Source: a virus. Taken from it: a DNA stretch of 24,022 nt. Location: positions 1 through 24,022 of IMG/VR virus record IMGVR_UViG_3300044645_000254; one strand, given 5' to 3'. The translations under genes and the position numbers were made by a program. This document shows positions 7,691-16,700 of this stretch, in pieces; position 1 is the first letter of the stretch, and each line of letters begins with the position of its first letter. The notes beneath the pieces were generated by a model, which saw nothing but the letters and a program-made list of their open reading frames with translations, had not been told where the DNA came from and made no database searches.

Positions 7691-7852
7691 TTACATACCC
7701 TTCTTACGTACCATTGAAGACTTCTTTGCTACACGCTTTGCTGTCTTCTTTACTGCCTTCTTCATTGGCTTGCCTGACTTCTTAGCCTCAGCCTTAGCCA
7801 TTGCCATACCTTTTGCTGTATAAGCAAATTCTTTGTTTCCTACCATTGGCAT
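7691..7852 (-). CDS. 53-residue Lys/Ala-rich micro-protein
   Basis: The product is 53 residues with 15 Lys, 2 Arg and 2 Glu. It is a probable basic helix: AKAEAKKSGKPMKKAVKKTAKRVAKK carries Lys pairs at near-helical spacing, like the tails of histone H1 or HU-type proteins. The ATG overlaps the stop of the Cys-rich 145-residue gene (TAATG at 7850-7854). A second in-frame ATG two codons later could also be used. The role is inferred as nucleic-acid binding or charge neutralisation; no family is recognised with confidence. Confidence 0.75.
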   Translation of the reverse strand: MPMVGNKEFAYTAKGMAMAKAEAKKSGKPMKKAVKKTAKRVAKKSSMVRKKGM

Positions 7853-8289
7853 TATATTGCTCCCACTTCTTTGAGTACTTCAACCGATTTTTTATTAATG
7901 TCTTGCGCCTTGGGCATCGTGTTAGCGTCGTAAGGCTTATTGAGAGCCTCACTAGCAGCGTACGCCTGCTGGATGTGTCTATGTGTTGTTCCTGCTGGTT
8001 GGATGCCTTGTGCTCTCGCATCTTTATAGGCATTCAACTCACCTACCCACTTCTTATCAGCGATAGGTCGTTTTGCATCTCCTGCATTAAGTTGTAGATT
8101 TTTAGCCTTACAGCCAAAACATTCAGGTCCACACTTGGTGTGGTCTACAAACACATCGGTAGTAGGAAATGGTTCCTCTGATGTGGCATTGCATTCAGTG
8201 CAGCCATACAAAGCAGAATAGGGAATCATATCCCCATCTTCTAATCTGTAGCCCCACTTAAGCACTTTACTAATATGTTCGTGTCCCAT
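7852..8289 (-). CDS. Cys-rich, probable zinc-binding protein of unknown function
   Basis: The 145-residue protein has C30-x2-C33, then H50, C53, C57 and C60, a ligand set that fits a zinc ribbon or a two-site zinc fold. A conserved-looking LQLNAGDA segment follows. The C-terminal half is helical with GIQPAGTT and an Ala-rich helix. I recognise the overall pattern from hypothetical genes of aquatic phages but know no function. Possible roles are a virion morphogenesis factor, a DNA-end or nucleic-acid binding protein, or a host-takeover factor. The start lies 5 nt after the stop of the 89-residue gene, whose TAGGGA provides part of the ribosome-binding site. Confidence 0.8.
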   Translation of the reverse strand: MGHEHISKVLKWGYRLEDGDMIPYSALYGCTECNATSEEPFPTTDVFVDHTKCGPECFGCKAKNLQLNAGDAKRPIADKKWVGELNAYKDARAQGIQPAGTTHRHIQQAYAASEALNKPYDANTMPKAQDINKKSVEVLKEVGAI

Positions 8290-8294
8290 TGTCC

Positions 8295-8564
8295 CTACAC
8301 TTCTGTGAAGTTTGCTTCTGTAATATCAATATCTGCTGCGATTAAAGCAGCCTTAGTTGCATCGCTTACTTCATAGTTTCTTCCACCACGATAGACTTCT
8401 TCGTATTTAGGAATATCAGAGTCTAGCAAGTAACGCGCAAGATAATAGACGCCTTCGTCTTTTACGACTGATACGCCAACATCCATCTTGTAAAAGTAGA
8501 ATAGGCGTGCTCCGCCTATAGGACCTTCTTGTACTGTTGGTGTTTTGAATAGCCAAGTAGCCAT
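8295..8564 (-). CDS. Small protein directly behind the capsid gene
   Basis: The 89-residue product has an N-terminal beta-rich part (ARLFYFYKMDVGVSVV, GVYYLARYLL) and a C-terminal helix (SDATKAALIAADIDITEA). A strong AAGGAGGA ribosome-binding site sits at 8568-8575. The gene follows the capsid gene after a 64-nt gap holding a stable hairpin. Genes in this place are often head-completion or head-decoration proteins, but no motif here decides that. It has no transmembrane helix and no signal peptide. Confidence 0.8.
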   Translation of the reverse strand: MATWLFKTPTVQEGPIGGARLFYFYKMDVGVSVVKDEGVYYLARYLLDSDIPKYEEVYRGGRNYEVSDATKAALIAADIDITEANFTEV

Positions 8565-8590
8565 TAGTCCTCCTTAGTGAACTTACTGAT

Positions 8591-8612
8591 GAGCAGAGGT
8601 TTCCCTCTGCCC
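8591..8612 (-). other. GAAA-tetraloop hairpin behind the capsid gene
   Basis: On the minus strand GCAGAGG-GAAA-CCTCTGC forms a perfect 7-bp stem with a GNRA-type loop, extended by one G-U and one G-C pair to 9 bp. It lies about 17 nt downstream of the capsid stop codon. No U-tract follows, so it is more likely an mRNA-stabilising or processing hairpin than an intrinsic terminator. It could help raise capsid mRNA over downstream genes. Confidence 0.6.
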
Positions 8613-8628
8613 ACCCGTCAATTAACTA

Positions 8629-9828
8629 CTAGAGAGCAGCGATTGATGAGCCTGTTTCGATACGATACAGTGCTTCTTCACGGTAGCGTGCAAAGCCGAG
8701 TACGCCGTACCAACCCATTGGGCGGAAACGCATCAACTTGTCAACGACTGGTCCGATAACTGTGTGTGGCTCTTCTGCAACAGCCTGAGCCATTGCTTGC
8801 TTTCCACATACGATTGTAGAGAATACGCGAGTTACTGGAGTTACAGTTACTGTTGCTCCAACTGTTACTGCTGCAGTGTTTGCTGTGTCAACTGTAATGG
8901 TTGTTGTTGAACCTGATGTTGAGATAGCAGTAATCTTTGCGCCAGATGCGATACCTGTTGCAGCAATCTTGTCGCCAATTTCGGCGCGAGATGCGATAAC
9001 AGATGATGATGCAACACCAATAGTAAATCCTGCTGATGTTCCTGCAACTGTTGCTGTTGTTGTAGCCAATGCTGTCTGGTCTGCACCTGACTTTGTTGAG
9101 TACAAGCGTGGTGACTCTACGAAGAACGCGCCTTCGTACTGTCCAATTTCTCCTGCCCAGATGTTATCTGGTGCTGAGTAATTGTGTGGGTCGCGCCATC
9201 CTGCTGCGCCTGTCTCTGCACGAAGGTCGTGTGAAACTTCTGGGTGGATACCTGTCCAGTATAGTGAACCCTTGCGGTATGCAGCCTTGTTTGAACGCAA
9301 CTTAGCAACAGCCTTGCGGATGTCTGCTGAGTCTAGTGTTGCAGCAGCAGTGATTGTTGCTGTTGATGTAGCGGTTGAACCGCCGTAGATTACGTTGCTT
9401 CCACCGTTAAGTGTAGTCATCGCAACCTTATCGATTGAGTCTGCAAGGTTGAACGCGATTACGTTAGCAATTGCTGGGTCAACGTCTGCAAGTGAGAATA
9501 GTTCCAAAGCACGTGTTACAAGAACAGAGTTACCGTACTCGTTAAGAGTAATTGTAACTGTGTTAGGTGTTGACAATGCTACTGCATCTGGGTCAACTGT
9601 CTCTGTAAGTGTGTCTGTTACTGCGTTTAGGTCAACGTACTTCTGTAGAACTACTGTTGAACCTGGGATTGATTGCTGTGCTGGAGTCTTGTCTGCGACT
9701 GAACGAATTAGTGGTTCGGCGCGGAGTGCGAACTCTAGAAGACGGTCGTACGCCTTCTGTACAAGACCTGCACCGCCGACTGTACCACCAAGAGTGGTAG
9801 AGCCTGTGGATGTATATGCATTAGGCAT
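8629..9828 (-). CDS. Major capsid protein, N4-gp56 family, with inserted beta domain
   Basis: The 399-residue shell protein has an HK97-like fold by family. Family-type segments are the N-terminal helix and QKYVDL (62-67), NEYGNSVLVTRALE (97-110), the helix around ADSIDKVAMTTLNG, WTGIHPEVSHDLRAETG (191-207) and GEIGQYEGAFFVESPR (226-241). The C-terminal MGWYGVLGFARYREEALYRIE closes the domain. Residues about 246-332 are Thr/Ser/Ala/Gly-rich and look like an inserted beta domain (GDKIAATGIASGAKITAIS). Without it the length would be about 312, close to my recollection of family size. The GGAGGTGA site 6 nt upstream and the following hairpin fit very high expression. Confidence 0.93.
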   Translation of the reverse strand: MPNAYTSTGSTTLGGTVGGAGLVQKAYDRLLEFALRAEPLIRSVADKTPAQQSIPGSTVVLQKYVDLNAVTDTLTETVDPDAVALSTPNTVTITLNEYGNSVLVTRALELFSLADVDPAIANVIAFNLADSIDKVAMTTLNGGSNVIYGGSTATSTATITAAATLDSADIRKAVAKLRSNKAAYRKGSLYWTGIHPEVSHDLRAETGAAGWRDPHNYSAPDNIWAGEIGQYEGAFFVESPRLYSTKSGADQTALATTTATVAGTSAGFTIGVASSSVIASRAEIGDKIAATGIASGAKITAISTSGSTTTITVDTANTAAVTVGATVTVTPVTRVFSTIVCGKQAMAQAVAEEPHTVIGPVVDKLMRFRPMGWYGVLGFARYREEALYRIETGSSIAAL

Positions 9829-9834
9829 ATGCGG

Positions 9835-9842
9835 TCACCTCC
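9835..9842 (-). promoter_or_regulatory. Strong Shine-Dalgarno of the major capsid gene
   Basis: GGAGGTGA on the minus strand matches the 16S rRNA anti-Shine-Dalgarno sequence over all eight bases and is spaced 6 nt from the capsid ATG. It is the longest such match I noticed in the window and fixes the capsid start. Confidence 0.85.
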
Positions 9843-9863
9843 AAGTGACTATGAACGGATAAA

Positions 9864-10340
9864 TTATTGTTGCGAGCGAAGAATTGCTAGGATGTCCTCT
9901 TCGGATGTTGCTTGGGACATTCTGTATTCAATATCGTTTGCTCGGTCTGGCGTCAAAGCATTTTGTGTAACCATGTCTTGATTGCGCAATGCTGCGCGGT
10001 CATGTTGGCTCACATCTGACTCTTGTGCAACCGTTAGTCCGAACAAGTCTGCATTATCATCAAGCCAGTTAGAAACTGACTCCTCGTTAATGTCATCCAA
10101 GTCCTTCATTACTAAACGGGCTGCCTTAAGATTGACGCCCTTCTTTTCTAGTGTCGACTTGACAATTGACTCACGTTGTGCCTTGGAGAAACCTTCAAGT
10201 TGCTCTGTAAGTTCTTTGATACGCTTCTCGTCTGCACGCTTGGCTTTACGCAACTTTTTAAGTAAGTCGCTTCCATCCATCGGTGCTTCTTCGATTGTAT
10301 CTAGGTCATCGTCTTCGTCGTCCCAGTAGTTGTTGCTCAT
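9864..10340 (-). CDS. Scaffold-like capsid assembly protein
   Basis: The 158-residue protein lies directly before the capsid gene. The N-terminus is very acidic (WDDEDDDLDTIEE), followed by a Lys/Glu-rich coiled coil at about 26-58 (LLKKLRKAKRADEKRIKELT...), a compact helical part, and a C-terminal helix ending ILAILRSQQ. Acidic N-terminus, coiled coil and position before the capsid gene are the usual marks of scaffolding proteins, which fill the procapsid and are lost or digested before packaging. It may therefore be a substrate of the Ntn-hydrolase encoded upstream. AAGGGTGG precedes the ATG. The gene is separated by 122 nt from the upstream gene and 35 nt from the capsid gene. Confidence 0.78.
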   Translation of the reverse strand: MSNNYWDDEDDDLDTIEEAPMDGSDLLKKLRKAKRADEKRIKELTEQLEGFSKAQRESIVKSTLEKKGVNLKAARLVMKDLDDINEESVSNWLDDNADLFGLTVAQESDVSQHDRAALRNQDMVTQNALTPDRANDIEYRMSQATSEEDILAILRSQQ

Positions 10341-10432
10341 AGCAACGCCACCCTTCTATTCGTAGTTAGTTCGCAGGCCACAGAATCCATTCGGGGAAAT
10401 GGTCTGGCTCCTACTGTCGGTCTATTACACTG

Positions 10433-10451
10433 GTGGGGCCGATGGGTCCAC
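10433..10451 (-). other. Imperfect hairpin in the gap before the scaffold gene
   Basis: GTGG/CCAC and CC/GG pair around a CATC loop with a small internal mismatch, starting 11 nt past the stop of the 768-residue gene. No U-tract follows on the minus strand. The 122-nt gap (10341-10462) holds no open frame I believe and no clear -35/-10 pair. It may hold a processing or attenuation site that separates capsid expression from the large upstream genes. Confidence 0.3.
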
Positions 10452-10462
10452 TCAGGATTCTA

Positions 10463-12769
10463 TTATATTACTCTATTTGCTCTGTTGCGTGATGCTAGGC
10501 TTCGTGAACCAAGTGTTCCAGAAGACCCGCCGAAGCGTGCAATTTCTTTTTCTGCTTCTAGACGAATTTGTTCTTGTGCCTTTACATCTTGCTGGAATAG
10601 AGATTTAATCAAAGTTCCCTGTGCATCAGTTGGCTTTACTGCCTGACCTGTGCTAAATTCAGTTAACTTCTGCAAACCTGGCGCAGCCTTTGCGACTGTA
10701 CCAAAGTTAGTAAGTGCTGTACCGTAGTCGACACCTCTAGCAGCAATATCTGCAGCAAGAGTGTTTTCGATACCAATACCTTGTGACTTAGCAGCAGATA
10801 GAACAGATACTTCCTTGATTTGCTTCTGTAGTGCATCAGCACCTCTTTGTCCAAGAAGCAATGCTTTAGCAATAGATGTTCTATCTATTCCTGGAGCAAC
10901 TACTTGTAGGTCTTTCTTGAGTGCATCTGGTGCATTATCAATAGTCATAAAGACATCATTAACTAGGTTGAGTACAGCAGCAACTGACTTACCAGTTCCT
11001 AGTACTTCACCAAGAATTTCATTGGTTGCAATATCACCTAGACCAACTTCGCGCAGTCTATCACCTAGTGTTACTTGTGACTTAAAGAACTCTGCAATAG
11101 TTGGCACATCAAGCGCTTCGCCTTTTGCTCGGCGGTCTTGTAGCGCAAATACACCAGCAAAACGCTTAGTGAATGGTTCAAGAACTGGGTTATTGCGTGC
11201 TTCCTGTAATGCAAGATTAAGTGATTCGTCAATAGTAGAGCCACTCTTATAGTAACCTGATACAACCTTAAATAGAGCATTTGCCCATGGCTGTGACATT
11301 TCACTTGCGCCAAAGTATAATGCAAGGGTATTCTTAAAAGTATCTTGGGCAATTGTTCTATCACTGCCTGCTTCCATACCAGTTGAGCCTGGGGTTACCT
11401 TTGTATCAACCCATCCTTCAAGATTATCCCAAGTCCAGTTGCCTTCTCCTGCTGGCTTTGCTGGCATCTTCCATGTTTTTGACAAAGGGTCATATACGAA
11501 TGCTGGTGGGGTACCGATTGGTCGGTCAGTTGTAGATACTGTTTTTGTCCCAGTTGTCTCCTTGGAACCATCATCATAGGTAATGGTAAATGTGCCATCA
11601 CCATTGTCTACTTTAGAAACTTCTTTTTTACCAACAGGTGGTACAGGTGGTACAGGTGGAACGGGAGGAACTGGAGATACAGGTGCCTTAAGAGTGCTAC
11701 CTTCAGGATTAGCATCAAGCCACTTTCGTTCTTTAGTAGTTAAAGGATTACCAGCAACTAACTTGCCAACAAGTACTTTACGAAACTCATCAACAGAACG
11801 ACCACCAGTATCTAAGCCAACGGCTGAACCAGTTGTATATTTAGTTCCTTCTGGAATAACACCAGAAGTAAAATTAGTTATTGCGGTTGGACCTTTATAG
11901 TTAGGGGGTTTAATAGCAACATATGCTCCGCGTCCGCCAGCGCCTTCGCGTACCCATTGAACCTTCATTCCGCCATCAATTTGTTCTTGAGTTAAAATTG
12001 GCTTAGAAACTAATTCTTTGTAAGCAGCGCTAATGCGCTCATTGGCTTGTGCAGAAGTTTCACCTGGAAGTTGGTTATTTCTATCAGTTGATGAACCACC
12101 AGCAGTAACAACTGCGCGGGTTACTTCAGCAATTTGTGCTGGAGTCATATCCTTAATATTCATCTCCTTGGCAGGAGTGGTATTAGCGGGAGGAGCCTTT
12201 ATTGCACCATTGGAATCTGCAATCTCCTGCCACGATGGACCAGTAAGTGGAGCAATTCCTTTGTTTACAGCAGGGGTTGATATACCAAGAATTTTGTTTT
12301 CAGCATCAGTTAATGGTTGACCAGACTGTAGTTTTCTTACAGCCGTTGTAGCGTCTGTTGTATCAAGATTTTTAATACCTGGTGTTGTAGTTCCATCAAA
12401 TGGCATTGTCACAGTTGTTGCTGGTTTTGTAGAATTATACGGCATCTTTATAGCAGAATCAACAATTTTAGTTACAGCAGCAGGTGTTACTGTTTGTCCT
12501 GCTGGTGCAGCAATAACTGCAGGATTTGTAACAACCGCTTGAGTTGCTTGTCTTGCAATTTGACGTAGTCTATTGTCGCTATCATCTGGTGCAACTGCTT
12601 TTATTACAGCAGTTACAACTTTTTCAACTTCTGCAGCCTTTGGCGCTACGTTTGCTGGTGTCTTAACTACTGCAGGGGAAGCAACTGCCGCTTGTACGGC
12701 AACGGCTACCAGAGATTCATAGTCTCCCCCGCCATCAATCATCATCATGCCTGGATTAATTCTAGCCAT
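10463..12769 (-). CDS. Large virion-associated protein with repeats and a Pro-rich linker, function unknown
   Basis: The 768-residue protein has a modular build. Residues 26-57 and 77-108 are a gapless duplication offset by 51 residues (QAAVASPAVV against QAVVTNPAVI, both ending in xKxVxxxIK). A second pair, LQSGQPLTDAENKILG (147-162) and LVAGNPLTTKERKWLD (337-352), shares the LxxGxPLTxxE pattern. A VPP-repeat linker at about 363-379 precedes a small beta motif (DNGDGTFTITYDDGS). The remaining C-terminal ~330 residues are a helical domain ending in a basic tail. There is no signal peptide, membrane helix or enzyme motif. Its position between portal and scaffold suggests an internal or ejected virion protein. 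ATG overlaps the previous stop (TAATG). Confidence 0.82.
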   Translation of the reverse strand: MARINPGMMMIDGGGDYESLVAVAVQAAVASPAVVKTPANVAPKAAEVEKVVTAVIKAVAPDDSDNRLRQIARQATQAVVTNPAVIAAPAGQTVTPAAVTKIVDSAIKMPYNSTKPATTVTMPFDGTTTPGIKNLDTTDATTAVRKLQSGQPLTDAENKILGISTPAVNKGIAPLTGPSWQEIADSNGAIKAPPANTTPAKEMNIKDMTPAQIAEVTRAVVTAGGSSTDRNNQLPGETSAQANERISAAYKELVSKPILTQEQIDGGMKVQWVREGAGGRGAYVAIKPPNYKGPTAITNFTSGVIPEGTKYTTGSAVGLDTGGRSVDEFRKVLVGKLVAGNPLTTKERKWLDANPEGSTLKAPVSPVPPVPPVPPVPPVGKKEVSKVDNGDGTFTITYDDGSKETTGTKTVSTTDRPIGTPPAFVYDPLSKTWKMPAKPAGEGNWTWDNLEGWVDTKVTPGSTGMEAGSDRTIAQDTFKNTLALYFGASEMSQPWANALFKVVSGYYKSGSTIDESLNLALQEARNNPVLEPFTKRFAGVFALQDRRAKGEALDVPTIAEFFKSQVTLGDRLREVGLGDIATNEILGEVLGTGKSVAAVLNLVNDVFMTIDNAPDALKKDLQVVAPGIDRTSIAKALLLGQRGADALQKQIKEVSVLSAAKSQGIGIENTLAADIAARGVDYGTALTNFGTVAKAAPGLQKLTEFSTGQAVKPTDAQGTLIKSLFQQDVKAQEQIRLEAEKEIARFGGSSGTLGSRSLASRNRANRVI
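11633..11686 (-). repeat. 9-bp tandem repeat encoding the VPP linker
   Basis: Six 9-bp units (tacaggtgg and variants on the plus strand) lie head to tail and encode Val-Pro-Pro repeats on the minus strand. The first three units are nearly identical and the last three have diverged. The copy number probably varies between relatives by slippage, giving a linker of adjustable length. Confidence 0.8.
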
Positions 12770-13701
12770 TATACTCCAAATCCAAACGCTCTTGCAAGTC
12801 CTGTTGCTGCATCGCGTGCATTCTCGTTTGCTTCTTGTGTGAGGTCGTATTTAGGGTCGTTCTTAGCCTTCATCAACAAGTCATAGTATGATGGTTGTTT
12901 TCCTTTACCATCTGGACCTGCGTAGTTAAGATATGACATTACGAATGGGTTATCCATCTTGACTGTCTTTGGGTCCATCTGCCATGTTTTTGCTAACATG
13001 TTGATGACAGGAGAAGCAATATCATATGTAGTTAAAGTTGGGTCTTTAGCGAAACGGTCAGCAAACTGTGGATACTCTTTGCTAGCAATCTGCTGTAGTT
13101 CTACATTGTAATCTTCAATAGTCTTATTACCCATTGCAATTTCTTTTGCTGCAATACGCATATCATTCTCTGATACTCCAAGAAGTTGGAATGCATCTAC
13201 TAATCCACGAACCTTAGCAAAAGCATCAAGTGACTTCGCACCTAACTTGCTTTGGTCCTTGAAGTCAATCTTAGACCAGATAAAGTTCTTTGCAAAGTCG
13301 GTAGGCTTAAAGAACGATGGAAACTCTTGACGAGCAACAGATTCAATAATCTTCTTTTGTGCTTCTGCAGTTGCGCCAGGCTTAATTTGAGTACGGGCAG
13401 ATGTAACAATCTTTTCAATTTGCTTATTCTGCTCTGTCTCAAAAGCCTTCATAAAGTCTTTGATATCGTCTGCACTTAACTTACCTACAAAGTCAGCCTC
13501 TTTCATAGCCGCTTCAAGAAGCGCCTTGGCTGAGTTGTAAGTTAGTTTAGTAACAGATGTTTGAGTTGAAGACTGTGATGTGTCTGTTGGTCCACCTTTA
13601 CCAGTATCTTGTGCAAGTAAACTAGCAAGAAAAGGTGCGATGCTAGCCAAGATGGAAGCATCTTGCGCATCCTGGTTAGGTGTTGTTGACTTTTCTGCCA
13701 T
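12769..13701 (-). CDS. Helical virion-associated protein, function unknown
   Basis: The 310-residue protein has a Ser/Thr/Gln-rich flexible stretch (about 30-50), then continuous helices, for example KLTYNSAKALLEAAMKEAD and AFQLLGVSENDMRIAAKEIA. The C-terminal region has YYDLLMKAKNDPKYDLTQEA and ends in Ala/Arg-rich RAFGFGV. I have the impression of having seen similar 'DP-x-x-x-T-x-x-A' ends in virion proteins of actinobacterial phages, but cannot name a family. TAATG overlaps at both ends couple it to the 1664- and 768-residue genes, so the three are probably made in fixed ratio and may assemble together inside the head or tail. Confidence 0.8.
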   Translation of the reverse strand: MAEKSTTPNQDAQDASILASIAPFLASLLAQDTGKGGPTDTSQSSTQTSVTKLTYNSAKALLEAAMKEADFVGKLSADDIKDFMKAFETEQNKQIEKIVTSARTQIKPGATAEAQKKIIESVARQEFPSFFKPTDFAKNFIWSKIDFKDQSKLGAKSLDAFAKVRGLVDAFQLLGVSENDMRIAAKEIAMGNKTIEDYNVELQQIASKEYPQFADRFAKDPTLTTYDIASPVINMLAKTWQMDPKTVKMDNPFVMSYLNYAGPDGKGKQPSYYDLLMKAKNDPKYDLTQEANENARDAATGLARAFGFGV

Positions 13702-16700
13702 TAGTTAACCGCCTTCAAACTGTCGTTATCGAAGTAATTCTTAATCAGAGTTTCCAAGTTAGGGTCCCACTGCTTCACATACTGAGCAACCCACTGGTTG
13801 TATCCATCACGAATTACAGCCTTACGAGGGTCATAATCTGGTAATGATTGATAGAACATAACAAAGATGTTACGTGCCTTCATGAATAACTGAGTATCTT
13901 TCCAGAACTGATTGCCCTGCTGCTTACCCATAAACTTAGGGTCTTGAGTGATAAGAGTTAATGCTCGAGCATACTTGTAAGATGTATCTCCACTAGCAGA
14001 TAGTTGGTACTCATCATACCATGCTTGGCTTTGATTTTTAAATGTAGTCTCTACTAATTGGTCTAGTGGAGCCTTTAGTTCTGGGTGAGCACGTAGTGTC
14101 TTACCATCAGTAATCTTAGCCTCTAGTGCATCACGAACCAAATTATACTGGTCCCACGTACGCTGCTTCAAGCGCTCGCGCTCAACTTCTTGTGGCGTTA
14201 ACTTGAAGTCGTTGATACGCTTGCTAGTACCTGGAAGTTGAAGATTAGGATTACTTAAAATAGAAAGAATATTGGCTGACTGCTCTTCTGGGTTTCTACT
14301 TAAATCAGCAGTCAATAGACTTACCAATCCAACATCGCCCTTTTCAATTGCAGCAAGTTTACCAACTAGGTCATCATTATCTTCAAATACGCGCTGGTAT
14401 GCTTCGTATGTCGCTGGAATACTAATGTTCCTTGAAGAACCAGTAAAAGTGATGCGGTCAAGCATAAACTTAGGACCCATAATACCAAGCATTTCATCGC
14501 CTGCAGCATCGCGTGCCTGCTGTGTTCCGTAACCCATCTTATCATATTTATCAAGCAACTTGTAATACAAGTTAGTTGACATACGCATAGGGTTAGTCTC
14601 TACTTTGAAAGGCACACCAGTAATAGAAGCAAAGCCTGAAATAAACTTTTCAGCCCATAAAGCATCTACTTCTCTTAAAATCTCTGCATCTGTTGGGAAC
14701 TTATCTGTAACGCCCATTTCTACCAACATTTTGTGGTAGTTGTATACTGAACGCCATGATGCTAAGTAATCTGCTTTGCCTGGGTCACCAGTTGCAGCAT
14801 TCCATAATGAGTTAGCCCAAGGTGGAGTTAACTGCTTAGTTAAAGATGTTGGCGCTCCGTAAGGAAAGATAACATCAAAGTAATTGGTTCCATTAATAGT
14901 TAATGCTTTTTTGATACCTTCTTCGGTACCAGGAAACTTCTGCATTATTTTACCAACAGACAACGCTGTAATAAATGATGGAGATGGCTGGTTAAGCAAG
15001 AATCCAAGAGATTTTGCATTAAGTGCTACACCCTCATCCATGTACCCAAGACCCATTTCTTTGGTTCCTGGAAGGATTAGGTGAGTCATATCTGCTAGGT
15101 TCTCTGTTGGATTACCATTCTCATCTACGCCGAAGTTCTGGAATACTCGTCCATAGTTGTATGCAAACTGTGTAGCACGAACTGGGTTCTTTGCTGCAAG
15201 TCGACCATAGCGGTAAAAAGCATTAACTGTTGCTGTTGGAAATGCTACGGCAAAGCGTGCATTATGCAGCAAACGATTCTCACGTCGTACTGTATAAACA
15301 GTCTTCTCTAGTTCTTGAATTGCTTCACGACCAGAAGATTGACGTAGTGCGTTCCAACGTGCAGGTGTCATTTCGATGCCCTGTTGAATCATGTACTCTG
15401 CTTTGCGAGCCATTACATCTAGTGCTACGTTATCAAAGAATGCATTACGGATAGGGTTTTCAGCACTAGCCATCTTGCGGAAAATTGCTGCACTAAAGTT
15501 GTTTACAGCGTTGCTTAAATCAGCATATCTACCAACACCTAAGTTGGCTGAACCATAATTGTAATTACTTGGTACGATATCGTACAGTTCATTTACGTAA
15601 GGAGCAAGCCATCCTTGAAGTTCTTGTCCTGTTACCTCACGCTGCAGTATTGCTGCACGTGCCTCAAATGATGGGAATGTGCGATTAACTAAAGCAATCT
15701 TGTCTGCAAGATATGAATTAACCTCTTTAGGGTCAAAGATATCAAATGCACGCAGGTATTGAATACCTGCGCTACTAGACGCCCAGCGTTGCAGTTCACC
15801 AATTGGTGTGTTGCCTAGGATTAAATCGATAAGTGGGTCTCCACGCATTACGCGGTTAGCAATGTATTCTAACTCACCAAAGTAAAGTGGGTCTGACACG
15901 CGTACTACATCTAATGGAATCTTGCGCTCTACAAGAGACTTGCGAGTTCCAACAGATAGTTCACCTAGGAAGTTAATGTCAGTTGTACGTGCATTACTTA
16001 CTTCTGCACGTATCGCTGCGCTAAAGTTTTTATCTCCAGTTACGAATGAGTCAATTGACATGTATTGACCATTAACCATACGATACTGTGATTCTCTAGA
16101 ATAGTAACGCTTCTTAAACTTAGCACTCTTGCCAAACACATCTGCTTGTTGCTTAAGAGTTACACCTAGTTCATTAAGAACATTGTCTATATTCTGGTAT
16201 GCTGCAGCAACTGCGTTGTCCGCATCAAGAATAACCTGCTTATTGCTTGCCATCTTGTTAATGACGTTTCTGTAGTTAGCAAGTGCAGCCTTGGCTGCTG
16301 CAATCTCTGCTTTCTTGCTTGAAGCAGTTGATTTAGATTCTAAGAATGCAATGCGACGCTCTAGTGTTGTAACGCCTGGGATTGCTTCTTTGACTCCTAA
16401 TGGGACTACAGCGGAGCGCAAGTCTAGTTCAATCTCATCTAGAATAGATGATGCTGACTTGAGTGCCTCACGTGCTGCATCTAAATGCTGTGCTTTAGTC
16501 GCAGGAGATGTATTACCAGATAACAAGTCTTCTAGTGAAGCCTGTGCATTATCCTTAATGGCCGCTGCGCGAGCATACATTTGCTTCTTATCGAGAACTG
16601 CCTTATTAACAGCAATGCGTTCTTTTCGATTTGCAACGTTTGATACTTTGCCTCTACCCCAGTTGCTAAGATTACGAAAAGCATTATTGCGAATGCTTGC

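Noticed and set aside
9395-9862. 155-codon plus-strand open frame opposite the capsid gene
   Set aside because: It starts at TTG, lies antisense to the well-supported capsid gene and has no ribosome-binding site or domain.
10341-10462. Possible tRNA or small RNA in the scaffold leader
   Set aside because: No GTTCRAnYC arm or acceptor stem could be built on either strand; only a weak imperfect hairpin is present.
11633-11686. Short tandem repeats as a CRISPR-like array
   Set aside because: Units are 9 bp without spacers and encode an in-frame Val-Pro-Pro linker.
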